A DNA stretch of 64,000 bases from Pseudoalteromonas sp049257235 (GCF_049257235.1 NZ_JBMMUF010000002.1:1-64000), one strand, 5' to 3'. Positions 43,185 through 53,006 are shown, counted from the first letter of the stretch. The notes: a model not told the origin generated them from the letters alone. Numbers and translations are program-made.

Positions 43185-44759
43185 TTGACTTGTACACAAT
43201 TACAACAACGCCTTAGCGCGTTATCTGCGCCATCGGAATTGGCAGCAATTGTTGGCATTCAACGAGGGATAGAAAGAGAGGCGTTGCGCACCAATAAAAA
43301 AGGTGGCTTATCAACGCGTCCACATCCTGTAGCAATTGGTTGCGCGCTAACTAATTCAATGATCACCACTGACTTCTCTGAAGCATTATTAGAATTTATT
43401 ACGCCTGTCAGTGATGATGCAACACAAACGCTTGCTCAATTGCGAGATTTACAGAAGTTCACTTTGTCGCAGCTTGATGATGAATTGCTGTGGCCAGTTA
43501 GTATGCCTTGCTATATCAAAAGCCAAGATGAAATACCTTTGGCCCAGTTTGGTAGCTCTAACATTGGTCGCATGAAAACACTGTACCGTGAAGGTTTAAA
43601 AAACCGCTATGGCAGTATGATGCAAGCAATCGCGGGTGTGCATTTTAATATTTCATTCCCCGAGAGTTTGTGGCAAAGCCTGCAGCGTCAAGCTGGCGAC
43701 AACGGTGACTTACAAAGTTTTATTTCTAATGGGTATTTAGGGCTCATTCGTAACTTCAAGCGTGAGTTGTGGCTCATTAGTTATTTATTTGGTGCTTCCC
43801 CAGCACTGTGTCAGTCTTTCCTTGAAGGGCGCACCACGGATTTACCGTTTAAGCCCCTAGGCAAAGGCTCACTCTACTTAGAGCATGGTACTGCTTTGCG
43901 CTTGGGTGATTTGGGTTACACCAACAGTGCACAGTCTAGCTTACGGGTGATGTACAATTCGCTCGACGAATATGTTGAAGGGTTGAAAAAAGCCATTAGC
44001 TTGCGCTCGGATTTATATCAGCACCTTGATGATTACCACGCGCCAACTCCGCAGCAGCTAAATAAAAATATTCTTCAAATCGAGAATGAGTTCTACTCAC
44101 CAATTAGACCCAAGCGCAACGCGCGCTCAGGTGAAAAGCCAACCGAAGCATTAACTCGTGGCGGTATTGAGTACATTGAAATTCGCGCACTGGATGTAAA
44201 TCCATTTGCCGATACAGGGATTGATTTACAGCAAATCCACTTCTTAGATGTGTTTTTAACATACTGTTTGCTAAAAGACTCACCGCTTATGAGCTGGGAT
44301 GAGCAAATGCAATCTCAGGTTAATTTACGCCGTGTTGTTAATGCGGGCCGTGACCCTGAGCTGACGCTAACGCGCGGCGAACAAAGCATTTACCTCAAGC
44401 AGTGGGCGGATGAAATCTTTGCGCAGTTGCACGCAGTGGCCGAGTATATGGACCAAGCCTATGGTGTCGATTATTACAGCGCAACTATTGATGACATGGC
44501 AACGTGGGTGAGTGCGCCAGATAAAACCATATCAGGTCGCTACATGACACAGTTGCTCCAAAGCAATTTGGACAATGGGACTTTTGCGTTGAGCTTGGCT
44601 CAGCAGTATCAAGATCAACATGCGTGTTGGCAGTATGAATGCTTTGATGAGGCGTATCTAAAAGAAAAAGCTCAGCAGTCAATTGTCGAGCAAAAGCACA
44701 TTGAAGAAGCAGACACGCAGAGCTTTGAAGCATTTTTGGATGCTTATTTTCAGGCATAA
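43185..44759 (+). CDS. gshA: Glutamate-cysteine ligase (GshA, type 1)
   Basis: A 524-residue enzyme for the first step of glutathione synthesis. The E. coli-type sequence is clear: GIEREALRTNKKGGLSTRPH near the start (about residue 28), TDFSEALLEFITP (about 66), IEIRALDVNPF (about 330). Start is TTG behind AGGA. Length matches E. coli GshA (518). gshB is not here. A GC-rich hairpin (44765-44785) follows the stop, but its T run is on the other strand. Confidence 0.96.
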   Translation: MTCTQLQQRLSALSAPSELAAIVGIQRGIEREALRTNKKGGLSTRPHPVAIGCALTNSMITTDFSEALLEFITPVSDDATQTLAQLRDLQKFTLSQLDDELLWPVSMPCYIKSQDEIPLAQFGSSNIGRMKTLYREGLKNRYGSMMQAIAGVHFNISFPESLWQSLQRQAGDNGDLQSFISNGYLGLIRNFKRELWLISYLFGASPALCQSFLEGRTTDLPFKPLGKGSLYLEHGTALRLGDLGYTNSAQSSLRVMYNSLDEYVEGLKKAISLRSDLYQHLDDYHAPTPQQLNKNILQIENEFYSPIRPKRNARSGEKPTEALTRGGIEYIEIRALDVNPFADTGIDLQQIHFLDVFLTYCLLKDSPLMSWDEQMQSQVNLRRVVNAGRDPELTLTRGEQSIYLKQWADEIFAQLHAVAEYMDQAYGVDYYSATIDDMATWVSAPDKTISGRYMTQLLQSNLDNGTFALSLAQQYQDQHACWQYECFDEAYLKEKAQQSIVEQKHIEEADTQSFEAFLDAYFQA

Positions 44760-44868
44760 AAAAAGCGCGGCTTAGGTGGCCGCGCAAATTATTCTACAGG
44801 GATGAAACAATGCTAAACTGCTGCATTCATAAGTTCAGACTAGTGATAAAAGAGTTAGTTCAAAAAAA

Positions 44869-45477
44869 ATGAAAAAAATTTCTTTAATTGTCTTAATCGC
44901 CCTTGGATTATCAGGTTGTGCAACTGCACCGCCCGAGCAACCTGATGATATTTGTAAGATTTTTGAAGAAAAAGAAGATTGGTATTACGACGCGAAAGAT
45001 GCCCAAGAAAAGTGGGGCTCTCCCAAACATGTGCTCATGGCGATGATGTATCAAGAAAGCTCTTTCAAACATGATGCGGCCCCTCCGATGGAGTATTTCC
45101 TCGGTTTTATTCCCATTGGTAGAGCAAGTGATGCCTATGGCTACTCGCAGGCTAAAACCATGACGTGGGAAGACTACATGCGCGAGACAGATAACATTGG
45201 TGCAGATCGTGATGATTTTGATGATGCTATCGACTTTATGGCGTGGTTTGTGTGGAAGACCCATCAAGTGAATGGCGTGTCGAAATGGGATGCGTACGCA
45301 CAGTACCTCAATTATCACGAAGGGTGGGGTGGTTATAAGCGTGGCACGCACAACAGCAAGAAATGGTTGCTTGGTGTTGCGAATAAAGTTAAAAACCGTG
45401 CGAGCCGCTATTCTGCGCAGCTAAAACGTTGTGAAGCTGATTTGGATAAGAGCTGGTTTGAACGATTGTTCTCGTAG
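44869..45477 (+). CDS. Lytic-transglycosylase-like lipoprotein
   Basis: A 202-residue lipoprotein. Signal with lipobox LGLSGC, lipidated Cys at about residue 17. The body matches the SLT-like (lysozyme fold) family: MAMMYQESSFKHDA carries the ES pair of transglycosylases (catalytic Glu at about residue 63), followed by AYGYSQAKTMTWEDY and NYHEGWGGY. It probably cleaves or binds peptidoglycan from the outer membrane. The single polar spacer before the domain is short. Downstream is a bidirectional terminator. Confidence 0.82.
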   Translation: MKKISLIVLIALGLSGCATAPPEQPDDICKIFEEKEDWYYDAKDAQEKWGSPKHVLMAMMYQESSFKHDAAPPMEYFLGFIPIGRASDAYGYSQAKTMTWEDYMRETDNIGADRDDFDDAIDFMAWFVWKTHQVNGVSKWDAYAQYLNYHEGWGGYKRGTHNSKKWLLGVANKVKNRASRYSAQLKRCEADLDKSWFERLFS

Positions 45478-45488
45478 TGAAAAATGTT

Positions 45489-45515
45489 AAAAACGGCGCA
45501 AATACGCCGTTTTTT
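45489..45515. terminator. Bidirectional terminator, SLT lipoprotein / mscS
   Basis: A stem AAAAACGGCG (45489-45498) / CGCCGTTTTT has a CAAATA loop and lies between two converging genes. Confidence 0.9.
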
Positions 45516-45526
45516 AATGCCCAAAT

Positions 45527-46363
45527 TTATTGTGGCTGATTTGGAAATGTGTGTATGTACACATCGCGCTGTGGGAACGGGATAGTAATATCCGCCTCAT
45601 CAAATGCGATTTTCACGCGTTCATACAAGCCAAAGTATACAGGCCAGTAGTCTTCTGACTTGACCCACGCCCACACCAACATGCCTATATGGCTATCGCC
45701 ATGTTGACTAACGTGCACAACCGGCTCAGGGTCTCCTAATACCATGTCGTAGTCTTTTAACACGCTCATAAGTACGTCACGGGCCTTATGAACATCATCG
45801 CCATAGCTGATACCAAATTCTATATCCACACGACGATTTTCTTCAGCAAATAGATTTTTCACAGTGCCATTTGATAACGCCCCGTTGGGAATAATGATCT
45901 TTTGATTATCATAGGTCAGCAAGACGGTGACAAAAATCTGAATTTCTACCACCTTACCCATGTGGCCCTGTGCTTCAATCACATCACCGACTTTAAATGG
46001 CTTAAAGAAGAGAATAAGTACTCCACCTGCAAAGTTTGACAAGCTGCCTTGTAATGCCATACCCACAGCTAAACCCGCGGCGCCTAACATGGCGATAAAT
46101 GAGGTGGTTTCTACACCTATCATTGATGCAACAGAAATCAATAATAAGATTTTGAGAATGACGCTAATAAACGAAACGAGAAAGTGGGTGAGACCGGGTT
46201 CGACCTTCACTTTGTGCATAGAGCGCTCGCTGACATTGGCAACGCGTCCTATCAGCCACCAACCAATAATTAGCACAATAATAGCGAGCACAAATTTGGG
46301 CCCATATTGCATCAGCATTTCGATTGCGGTGTTGTAGATATTTTCGATGGATATGTCTGTCAT
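45527..46363 (-). CDS. mscS: Small-conductance mechanosensitive channel MscS
   Basis: A 278-residue channel with three membrane helices. The pore helix TM3 is glycine/alanine-packed (GAAGLAVGMALQGSLSNFAGG, about residues 93-113), as in E. coli MscS, followed by the beta domain (FKVGDVIEAQGHMGKV) and the cytoplasmic alpha-beta domain. It opens on membrane tension to release solutes after hypo-osmotic shock, useful for a marine bacterium. Length is near E. coli's 286. Confidence 0.95.
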   Translation of the reverse strand: MTDISIENIYNTAIEMLMQYGPKFVLAIIVLIIGWWLIGRVANVSERSMHKVKVEPGLTHFLVSFISVILKILLLISVASMIGVETTSFIAMLGAAGLAVGMALQGSLSNFAGGVLILFFKPFKVGDVIEAQGHMGKVVEIQIFVTVLLTYDNQKIIIPNGALSNGTVKNLFAEENRRVDIEFGISYGDDVHKARDVLMSVLKDYDMVLGDPEPVVHVSQHGDSHIGMLVWAWVKSEDYWPVYFGLYERVKIAFDEADITIPFPQRDVYIHTFPNQPQ

Positions 46364-46423
46364 CTGTGTTTTCCTTTTTTAGAGACTAAAAGGTATTAAA
46401 GCACAGATAACAGACGCTGAGTG

Positions 46424-47707
46424 TTAACTCTGAGATTTTTTACGTTTTTTCGGTGGAATGACTCGCACTAGCTTGATCATATTCTCTTTCACTTCCAACA
46501 CTTCGATTGGGTAGCCAGATATTTTCATACTCAAGTTAGCGTCTGGAATGTCTTCTAGGTATTCAACGATTAACCCGCTAAGTGTCTTCGGTCCGTCAAT
46601 AGGCAGTTTCCAGCCCATTTCTTTGTTAAGCTCACGGATGTTAGCACTTCCTTCTACAAGCACTGAGCCATCTTCTTGAACGTCAACTTCTTCACTGGGT
46701 GTGCGCGCTGTCGTTGTGGTGAAATCGCCAACAACCTCTTCTAGAATATCTTCAAGAGTTACAAGTCCTTGAATATCACCGTACTCATCAACAACTAGAC
46801 CAATACGCTCTTTGACCTGCTGAAATTTGTGTAGCTGGGTGTTCAGCGATGTACCCTCAGGGATAAAATAAATCTCGCGCACCGCGCGCAATAATGACGA
46901 TTTATCGAACTTATCTTTGGTAAGTAATCGCAACGCATCACGGGCGTGGATAAAACCAACAGCATCATCTATTTGGTCGCGATAAAGTAATACACGGGTG
47001 TGCTGCGCGTTGGTGAGTTGCTTACTGATAATCTTCCAATCATCGTTGATATCAATCGCGTTGATTTCGTTACGAGGGATCATAATGTCTTCAACAGTCA
47101 CTTGCTCAAGATCGAGAATCGACGTCAACATGCTTTTGTGCTCTGCAGGTAGCATCGCTCCTGCTTCACTTACAACCGTTTTAAGCTCTTCTTTACTGAG
47201 GCTGTGTTCTTCAACTTGCTCTGGACTAAAGCCTAACAAGCGCAACAGACCGTTGGTGATCCAGTTCAGTGCAACAACAAACACCAATGATATCTTCAAC
47301 AAGTACTTAAGGATGAACGAACTAGGAAAGGCTATTTTCTCAGGATACAGTGCTGCGATTGTCTTTGGTGTGACTTCTGCAAAAACAAGAAGAATAAAGG
47401 TCAGGCCAAAGGTAGCAACCGCTAGACCAACCACTTCGCCGAACAAACGTATACCGATAATAGTAGCGATTGAAGATGCTGCGATATTAACAAGGTTGTT
47501 GCCGATCAGGATGAGGCCGATAAGGCGATCAGGGCGTTTAAGTAACTCACTGACTCGCTTGGCGCCTGCATGATTTTCTTTTTCGAGGTGGCGCAATCGA
47601 AACTTATTGATCGAAAGCATGCCTGTTTCTGAACTAGAAAAGTAAGCTGAGAGTACGATTAACACGGCTAAAATAATAAATAACGTACTCGTCGATATGT
47701 CGTCCAA
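46424..47707 (-). CDS. corB: CNNM/CorC-family membrane protein (CorB/YfjD)
   Basis: A 427-residue protein with the CNNM (DUF21) transmembrane domain (about 1-190), two CBS domains (about 205-330; VEDIMIPRNEINAIDI, DEYGDIQGLVTLEDILEE) and a CorC_HlyC domain at the end. The family is linked to Mg2+/Co2+ transport or resistance. The gene order ffh / ccsA-like / corB is the E. coli ypjD-yfjD arrangement. Transport direction is not established. Confidence 0.9.
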   Translation of the reverse strand: MDDISTSTLFIILAVLIVLSAYFSSSETGMLSINKFRLRHLEKENHAGAKRVSELLKRPDRLIGLILIGNNLVNIAASSIATIIGIRLFGEVVGLAVATFGLTFILLVFAEVTPKTIAALYPEKIAFPSSFILKYLLKISLVFVVALNWITNGLLRLLGFSPEQVEEHSLSKEELKTVVSEAGAMLPAEHKSMLTSILDLEQVTVEDIMIPRNEINAIDINDDWKIISKQLTNAQHTRVLLYRDQIDDAVGFIHARDALRLLTKDKFDKSSLLRAVREIYFIPEGTSLNTQLHKFQQVKERIGLVVDEYGDIQGLVTLEDILEEVVGDFTTTTARTPSEEVDVQEDGSVLVEGSANIRELNKEMGWKLPIDGPKTLSGLIVEYLEDIPDANLSMKISGYPIEVLEVKENMIKLVRVIPPKKRKKSQS

Positions 47708-47787
47708 AGAGGGATCCTTTTGTTAAAAACCAGGGTATATTAAGCGGTACTCAAAGCTCAGAGTCAAGTCTAGCTAAGCCTAATTGA

Positions 47788-48594
47788 TTAAATTCGTTGC
47801 AGAATGACTTCCTGCACGAAGCGGCTACCAAAATAGGCAAGGGTTAAAATACCCGCGCCCACCATGATGGTTACCACTGATGATTTGCCACGCCAGCCTT
47901 GCAGGTGGCGTCCAAACACCACTGCAGCAAACACTGCCCACGCGATAATAGAAAGAATAGTTTTGTGTGCGTACTCTTTACTCACCATGGCTTCAACGAA
48001 AATAAACCCAGTGATGATAGCGATACTCAGTAGGGCAGTCCCTACAGTAACAAGTTGGTAAAGTTGGCGCTCTACCACCATTAATGGAGGCAGATGACTG
48101 TATACAATAGCTAAGTCCTTTTGCTTGAGGCGCTTATCAATGAAGTAAAACTGTACAGCGTATAAAGTGGCAATAATCAGCACGCAATATGCTAGTAATG
48201 ACAAAGAGATGTGCGCGACTAAACCAACTTCCAAATTGATATCTTGCACCACCACATGATGCGGCATAAAGAGACTAGCTAACAGCAATAGTGCTGCAAA
48301 GCCGTATACTACAGGGAGTAATAATGTGGCTGGGAACTTGAGTGAGACAGCGGTCACACTCAAGACAATCACCCAACAGGTAAGCAATGACACATTCACA
48401 AAGCTGACATCTTGGCCTTGATGGGTGAACACAGAATTTACCAGCAGCACCATGTGTAACAAAATGGCGAGCGTACTGAGAATGACAGTGGTTCTTTGTG
48501 ACGGACCTTGAGTGTGAAACAAGCGAGAAAGTACATGCGCTGTCGCCAAAGCGTAGAAAACACAACTCAATAATGTCAAAACTGTGATCAGCAT
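47788..48594 (-). CDS. ypjD: CcsA/CcmC-type inner membrane protein YpjD
   Basis: A 268-residue protein with eight hydrophobic segments, matching the cytochrome c assembly (CcsA) superfamily. Several conserved His/Trp are visible, such as VHAIISL... HISLSLLAYCVLI, and SIIAWAVFAAVVFGRHLQGWRGK near the end. The WWD-like motif is reduced to WRGK. In E. coli YpjD is beside ffh, and its exact role is unclear. Divergent from ffh, probably cotranscribed with corB across an 80-base gap. Confidence 0.85.
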   Translation of the reverse strand: MLITVLTLLSCVFYALATAHVLSRLFHTQGPSQRTTVILSTLAILLHMVLLVNSVFTHQGQDVSFVNVSLLTCWVIVLSVTAVSLKFPATLLLPVVYGFAALLLLASLFMPHHVVVQDINLEVGLVAHISLSLLAYCVLIIATLYAVQFYFIDKRLKQKDLAIVYSHLPPLMVVERQLYQLVTVGTALLSIAIITGFIFVEAMVSKEYAHKTILSIIAWAVFAAVVFGRHLQGWRGKSSVVTIMVGAGILTLAYFGSRFVQEVILQRI

Positions 48595-48761
48595 AATGAC
48601 CTTTTAAGGAATTAAATGAATGCTTTAAAAGGTCATTGTAAGTAAAGCGTCCACGCTTGCCTAGATCTAATTATGTGAATCCATTGCAGATGCCACTGGG
48701 ATTTGCCCCTCGCTTTCAGTTATAATCGGCAAAAATGTAAGTAGCAACGGACTCGTTAGCG

Positions 48762-50144
48762 ATGTTTGAAAACCTTCAGGAACGATTAGGAAAAACCCTA
48801 AAAAATATCAGTGGCCGCGGCCGTCTTACCGAAGACAATATAAAAGAAACGCTGCGCGAAGTGCGCATGGCGTTACTTGAAGCCGACGTCGCACTGCCAG
48901 TTGTGCGTGAATTTGTAAAACAAGTAAAAGAGCGCGCGGTAGGCACAGAAGTAACAAAAAGCCTCAGCCCTGGTCAGGTTTTTATCAAGATTGTCCGTGA
49001 AGAGCTTGAGAAGGCAATGGGTGAGGCTAATGAAGAGCTAAACCTAAATGCACAGCCGCCTGCCGTGGTGATGATGGCTGGTCTGCAAGGTGCGGGTAAA
49101 ACAACCAGTGTTGGTAAACTCGCCAAATTCCTCAAAGAGCGAAAAAAGAAATCTGTACTTGTTGTCAGTGCTGACGTCTATCGCCCTGCGGCGATTAAAC
49201 AGCTTGAAACATTAGCAAGCGAAGTAGATGTCGAGTTTTTCCCAAGTGATATCAGTCAAAAGCCTGTAGACATTGCAACGAATGCAATTAGTCACGCAAA
49301 GAAAAAGTTCATTGACGTGGTACTCGTTGATACCGCAGGTCGTTTGCATATCGACAGCGACATGATGGATGAGATCAAAGCCCTTCATGCTGCTATCAAT
49401 CCGATAGAAACGTTGTTCGTAGTTGACTCAATGACAGGTCAAGACGCGGCTAACACAGCTAAAGCATTTGATGAAGCGTTGCCATTGTCAGGTGTGATAT
49501 TGACCAAGACGGATGGTGATGCGCGCGGTGGTGCAGCACTTTCAATCCGACACATCACTGGCAAGCCAATTAAGTTTATTGGTGTCGGTGAGCGTACTGA
49601 CGCGTTAGAGCCTTTCCACCCAGATCGTGTAGCCTCACGTATTCTTGGTATGGGTGATGTCCTTTCACTCATCGAAGAAGTTGAGATGAAGGTCGATAAA
49701 GAGAAGGCTGCGAAAGTCGCTGACAAAGTGTTTAAAGGCGACGGGTTTACCCTTGAGGACTTCGCAGAGCAATTGCGCCAAATGAAAAACATGGGCGGCA
49801 TGATGTCTATGCTCGATAAACTACCTGGTATGAATAACCTACCGGACGCCGTGAAAGGACAAATGAGCGACAAGACATTTGTGCAAATGGAAGCCATTAT
49901 CAATTCAATGACACCAAAAGAGCGCGCCCGTCCAGAAATCATTAAAGGCTCACGCAAAAAGCGTATAGCAGCTGGTTCGGGGACTCAGGTGCAAGAAATC
50001 AACAAGCTGCTCAAGCAATTCACGCAAATGCAGAAAATGATGAAGAAGATGAAAGGCAAAGGCGGCATGATGAAAATGATGCGCGGCATGAAAGGCATGT
50101 TACCACCGGGCATGATGGGTGGTCCTGGTGGCCCGAAATTTTAA
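48762..50144 (+). CDS. ffh: Signal recognition particle protein Ffh
   Basis: A 460-residue SRP GTPase. Helical N domain (1-90). The G domain has GLQGAGKTTSVGKLAKFL (about residue 107), DTAGRLHID (about 190) and TKTDGDARGG (about 248). The M domain is methionine-rich (about 330-460, e.g. QMQKMMKKMKGKGGMMKMM) and binds signal peptides and 4.5S RNA. It is full length. TATAAT (48721) may be its -10. It begins the ffh-rpsP-rimM-trmD-rplS region known from E. coli, with one inserted lipoprotein gene. Confidence 0.98.
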   Translation: MFENLQERLGKTLKNISGRGRLTEDNIKETLREVRMALLEADVALPVVREFVKQVKERAVGTEVTKSLSPGQVFIKIVREELEKAMGEANEELNLNAQPPAVVMMAGLQGAGKTTSVGKLAKFLKERKKKSVLVVSADVYRPAAIKQLETLASEVDVEFFPSDISQKPVDIATNAISHAKKKFIDVVLVDTAGRLHIDSDMMDEIKALHAAINPIETLFVVDSMTGQDAANTAKAFDEALPLSGVILTKTDGDARGGAALSIRHITGKPIKFIGVGERTDALEPFHPDRVASRILGMGDVLSLIEEVEMKVDKEKAAKVADKVFKGDGFTLEDFAEQLRQMKNMGGMMSMLDKLPGMNNLPDAVKGQMSDKTFVQMEAIINSMTPKERARPEIIKGSRKKRIAAGSGTQVQEINKLLKQFTQMQKMMKKMKGKGGMMKMMRGMKGMLPPGMMGGPGGPKF

Positions 50145-50172
50145 TTGCTTCGTATAGGCATTAAGTTTAAAG

Positions 50173-50196
50173 ACGCGGTAACGACCGCGTTTTTTT
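50173..50196 (+). terminator. Terminator after ffh
   Basis: A 7-bp stem ACGCGGT / ACCGCGT has an AACG loop and is followed by six T. Confidence 0.92.
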
Positions 50197-50272
50197 ATGG
50201 CCTTGCACGGCCTTTTTGTCCAACAAACAGTTGCCTACTATGTTAATGCTATCACTCGGAGGAGTTTTATTC

Positions 50273-50800
50273 ATGCGAAGAATGCTACTTATTGTTTTAT
50301 CTTTTGTGGTGCTGGGTGGGTGCGCAAAAACAGACTGGCGTAGTGCCAGTAGGGAGCCAGCTGGCATTGCTACACCTGTATCACAGCCTGACGCAGTGAT
50401 TGAGTTTTACGCGGCAGATGCTTTCGGTTGGCGAGGGTGGTTTGCTGTTCATACCTGGTTTGCAATTAAAGAACACGGTGCGTCTGAGTACACAGTCTAT
50501 GAAGTGGTTGGCTGGGGCGTTGACAGAGGAAGAAAAGCATTGCGTACCTATCAAACTCCCACGCCAGATAGGTATTGGTATGGCGCTAAACCACAAAAGT
50601 TTTTATCTATCACCGGTTCGCAAGCACAAGTACTTATTCCTAAAATAATTGAGGCGGCTAAACGTTATCCTTGGGCGGATGAGTACACCTTGTTTCCAGG
50701 CCCTAACAGTAATACTTTTCCCGCGTGGATTGGTCAGCAGGTTCCAGAACTGGAGTTAGAAATGCCATTTTCAGCAATTGGTAGTGGCTATGCAAAATAA
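50273..50800 (+). CDS. DUF3750 lipoprotein
   Basis: A 175-residue lipoprotein. Lipobox VVLGGCAKT with the lipidated Cys at about residue 17. The rest matches DUF3750 as I recall it (VHTWFAIKEH, then WGVDRGRKAL, DRYWYGA, YTLFPGPNSNTFPAWI). The pattern H-x-W and the C-terminal N-S-N-T-F suggest a possible hydrolase fold, but the function is unknown. The ATG at 50273 follows a strong GGAGGAG; frames open upstream lack a signal sequence. It has no partner, being inserted between ffh and rpsP. Confidence 0.85.
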   Translation: MRRMLLIVLSFVVLGGCAKTDWRSASREPAGIATPVSQPDAVIEFYAADAFGWRGWFAVHTWFAIKEHGASEYTVYEVVGWGVDRGRKALRTYQTPTPDRYWYGAKPQKFLSITGSQAQVLIPKIIEAAKRYPWADEYTLFPGPNSNTFPAWIGQQVPELELEMPFSAIGSGYAK

Positions 50801-50927
50801 TCGCACGCCTAAATGACAACGCGTTTTTCAATTGGCAAGCGGATGAATAATCACACTATCCTAGGAAAATCTTCCGCTAAGATCAGTATTTAACGCACAT
50901 AAACCTTGGATTAAATGCAGTTCTTGC

Positions 50928-50955
50928 TTGCATTGTGGCAAAAAATTCGTACAAT
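50928..50955 (+). promoter_or_regulatory. Sigma-70 promoter of the rpsP operon
   Basis: TTGCAT (50928-50933), a 16-base spacer, then TACAAT (50950-50955). The 5' leader that follows carries a small hairpin TTCCCC (50956-50961) / GGGGAA (50974-50979) before the rpsP start. Confidence 0.55.
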
Positions 50956-51022
50956 TCCCCAGCTTCCCTCTATGGGGAAGTAAACTTATTAATGAAAACA
51001 GTCAATCTATTTAGAGGACGGT

Positions 51023-51271
51023 ATGGTAACTATTCGTTTGCAACGTGGTGGCGCTAAGAAGCGTCCTTTCTATCAAATTGTGGTTGCGGATAGCCGTTTC
51101 TCGCGTGACGGTCGTTTCATCGAGAAAGTAGGTTTCTTTAACCCTATTGCTGCTGGTCAAGAAGAAAAGCTTCGTCTAGACCTAGCCCGTGTTGATCACT
51201 GGGTAGGCCAAGGCGCATCTCTTTCAGATCGCGTAGCAAAACTAGTTAAAGACGCTCGTAAAGCGGCTTAA
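51023..51271 (+). CDS. rpsP: 30S ribosomal protein S16
   Basis: An 82-residue full-length S16: MVTIRLQRGGAKKRPFYQIV, then DSRFSRDGRFIEKVGFFNP. First gene of rpsP-rimM-trmD-rplS, the E. coli trmD operon. GAGGAC precedes the ATG. A short structured leader lies upstream. Confidence 0.98.
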   Translation: MVTIRLQRGGAKKRPFYQIVVADSRFSRDGRFIEKVGFFNPIAAGQEEKLRLDLARVDHWVGQGASLSDRVAKLVKDARKAA

Positions 51272-51288
51272 TAGGCGTAAGTGTAACC

Positions 51289-51825
51289 ATGAGTCAACAA
51301 GAGCAAGCCTCTACAATCGTCGTTGGCAAACTCGGAGCCCCGTATGGGATTAAGGGTTGGCTTAAGGTGCATTCATTTACTGATGATCCCGAAGGGATCT
51401 TCGATTTCAGCCCATGGTTGATAGGGCAACAAGGTAAATGGCAAACCTTTGAAGTGAGTGACTGGCGTCGTCACAACAAAGGCTTTATCGCCAAGTTCGC
51501 GCAAGTAAACGACAGAGATCAAGCAATGGCTTTTACCAATGCGGAAATTTCTGTATATGCGGCGCAGCTTCCAGAACTGCCGGAAGGTGAGTTCTATTGG
51601 CGAGATCTCATCGGCATGGCCGTTGTAACTGATAAAGGTTATGACTTAGGTCAAGTTGATGACTTGATGGAGACAGGCTCAAACGACGTGCTAGTTGTCA
51701 AAGCAAATAGCAAAGATGCGTTTGGCAAAGGTGAGCGTCTTATCCCATTTTTAACTGATTCAGTTATTCAAAATGTGGACCACGATGCTCGCCAAATTAC
51801 TGTGGACTGGGACCCAGGCTTTTAA
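51289..51825 (+). CDS. rimM: Ribosome maturation factor RimM
   Basis: A 178-residue 16S-processing factor that binds S19 in the 30S head. N-terminal RimM domain (GKLGAPYGIKGWLKVHSFTD, about residues 13-32), then the PRC-barrel (about 100-175, GEFYWRDLIGMAV and ERLIPFL). It lies 17 bases after rpsP. Its stop codon overlaps the trmD start (TAATG). Confidence 0.97.
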   Translation: MSQQEQASTIVVGKLGAPYGIKGWLKVHSFTDDPEGIFDFSPWLIGQQGKWQTFEVSDWRRHNKGFIAKFAQVNDRDQAMAFTNAEISVYAAQLPELPEGEFYWRDLIGMAVVTDKGYDLGQVDDLMETGSNDVLVVKANSKDAFGKGERLIPFLTDSVIQNVDHDARQITVDWDPGF

Positions 51826-52577
51826 TGGCAAAAGCACCTTTGTGGGTAGGGGTAATTAGCCTCTTCCCTGAGATGTTCTCAGCTATTACTGAGCAAGGCG
51901 TGACAGGCCGCGCAGTGAAACGCGGTTTAATCGAGTTTCACTGCTGGAATCCGCGCGATTATGCAACAGATAAGCATCGCACAGTGGATGACCGTCCTTA
52001 TGGTGGTGGTCCAGGCATGTTGATGATGGTTGAACCATTGAAACAAGCCATACTCGATGCGAAAGCTGCTGCTGGCGAGGGTGCCAAAGTAATTTATATG
52101 TCGCCTCAAGGGCGAAAGCTAGATCAGCAAGGCGCTCAAGAGCTTGCTCTTAGCGACAAACTGATTTTAGTAGCTGGTCGTTACGAAGGTATAGATGAAC
52201 GGATCATCGAGTCCTATATCGATGAAGAATGGTCGATTGGGGATTTTATCCTCAGCGGTGGTGAACTACCGGCCATGACATTAATCGACGCAGTAGCGCG
52301 ATTAGTGCCAGGGGTGTTAGGTCATAACCAGTCGGCTGAGCAAGACTCATTTTCGGATGGCTTGCTTGATTGTCCACACTATACTCGGCCAGAAATATTG
52401 GATGGTAAATCGGTTCCTTCAGTGTTACTGAGTGGTAACCACCAAGAAATTGCGAAATGGCGGCTTAAGCAGTCACTCGGAAGGACTTGGAAAAGACGTC
52501 CAGACTTGTTGCAAAACCTAGCTCTGACTGAGGAGCAAGCAAGGTTACTTGCTGAATTTCAGCAGGAAACCAAATAG
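51825..52577 (+). CDS. trmD: tRNA (guanine37-N1)-methyltransferase
   Basis: A 250-residue SPOUT methyltransferase that makes m1G37 in tRNAs reading CNN codons and prevents frameshifting. Knot motifs are present: DRPYGGGPGMLMM (about residue 54), GRYEGIDERI (about 116), and DFILSGGELPAM (about 140). It is coupled to rimM by a one-base overlap. Length matches E. coli (255). Confidence 0.98.
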   Translation: MAKAPLWVGVISLFPEMFSAITEQGVTGRAVKRGLIEFHCWNPRDYATDKHRTVDDRPYGGGPGMLMMVEPLKQAILDAKAAAGEGAKVIYMSPQGRKLDQQGAQELALSDKLILVAGRYEGIDERIIESYIDEEWSIGDFILSGGELPAMTLIDAVARLVPGVLGHNQSAEQDSFSDGLLDCPHYTRPEILDGKSVPSVLLSGNHQEIAKWRLKQSLGRTWKRRPDLLQNLALTEEQARLLAEFQQETK

Positions 52578-52621
52578 CTTGTGGCTAGAAGACAGTTACA
52601 CCTAGGAAAGTGAGAAATAAA

Positions 52622-52981
52622 ATGGCAAAAGTAAACCAAAATATTATTAAAGAGCTTGAAGCTGAACAGCTTAAGCAAGACGTACCTGCGTTCGGCGCTG
52701 GTGACACAGTTGTTGTACAGGTACGTGTAAAAGAAGGTGAAAAAGAGCGTCTACAGGCCTTTGAAGGTGTTGTAATCGCTAAGCGTAACCGTGGCCTACA
52801 CTCAGCGTTCACAGTTCGTAAAATCTCGAGCGGTGAAGGTGTTGAGCGTGTATTCCAAACGCACAGCCCTCTTATCAGCAGCATTGCAGTTAAGCGTCGT
52901 GGTGCGGTTCGTCGCGCTAAGCTTTACTACTTGCGTGAGCGTTCTGGTAAATCTGCACGTATTAAAGAAAAACTTAATTAA
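52622..52981 (+). CDS. rplS: 50S ribosomal protein L19
   Basis: A 119-residue full-length L19: MAKVNQNIIKELEAEQL, then GDTVVVQVRVKEGEKERLQ. Fourth gene of the operon, 44 bases after trmD. GAGAAA lies before the ATG at 52622; a start four codons earlier in the same frame is not supported. A strong terminator follows. Confidence 0.98.
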   Translation: MAKVNQNIIKELEAEQLKQDVPAFGAGDTVVVQVRVKEGEKERLQAFEGVVIAKRNRGLHSAFTVRKISSGEGVERVFQTHSPLISSIAVKRRGAVRRAKLYYLRERSGKSARIKEKLN

Positions 52982-53006
52982 TACGCGCGTTTTACTAAAA
53001 CGTGAA

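Noticed and set aside
44765..44785. GC-rich hairpin after gshA as a gshA terminator
   Set aside because: Its T run is on the leftward strand only, where no gene needs it, because a separate terminator at 45489 serves mscS. Not counted as a gshA terminator.
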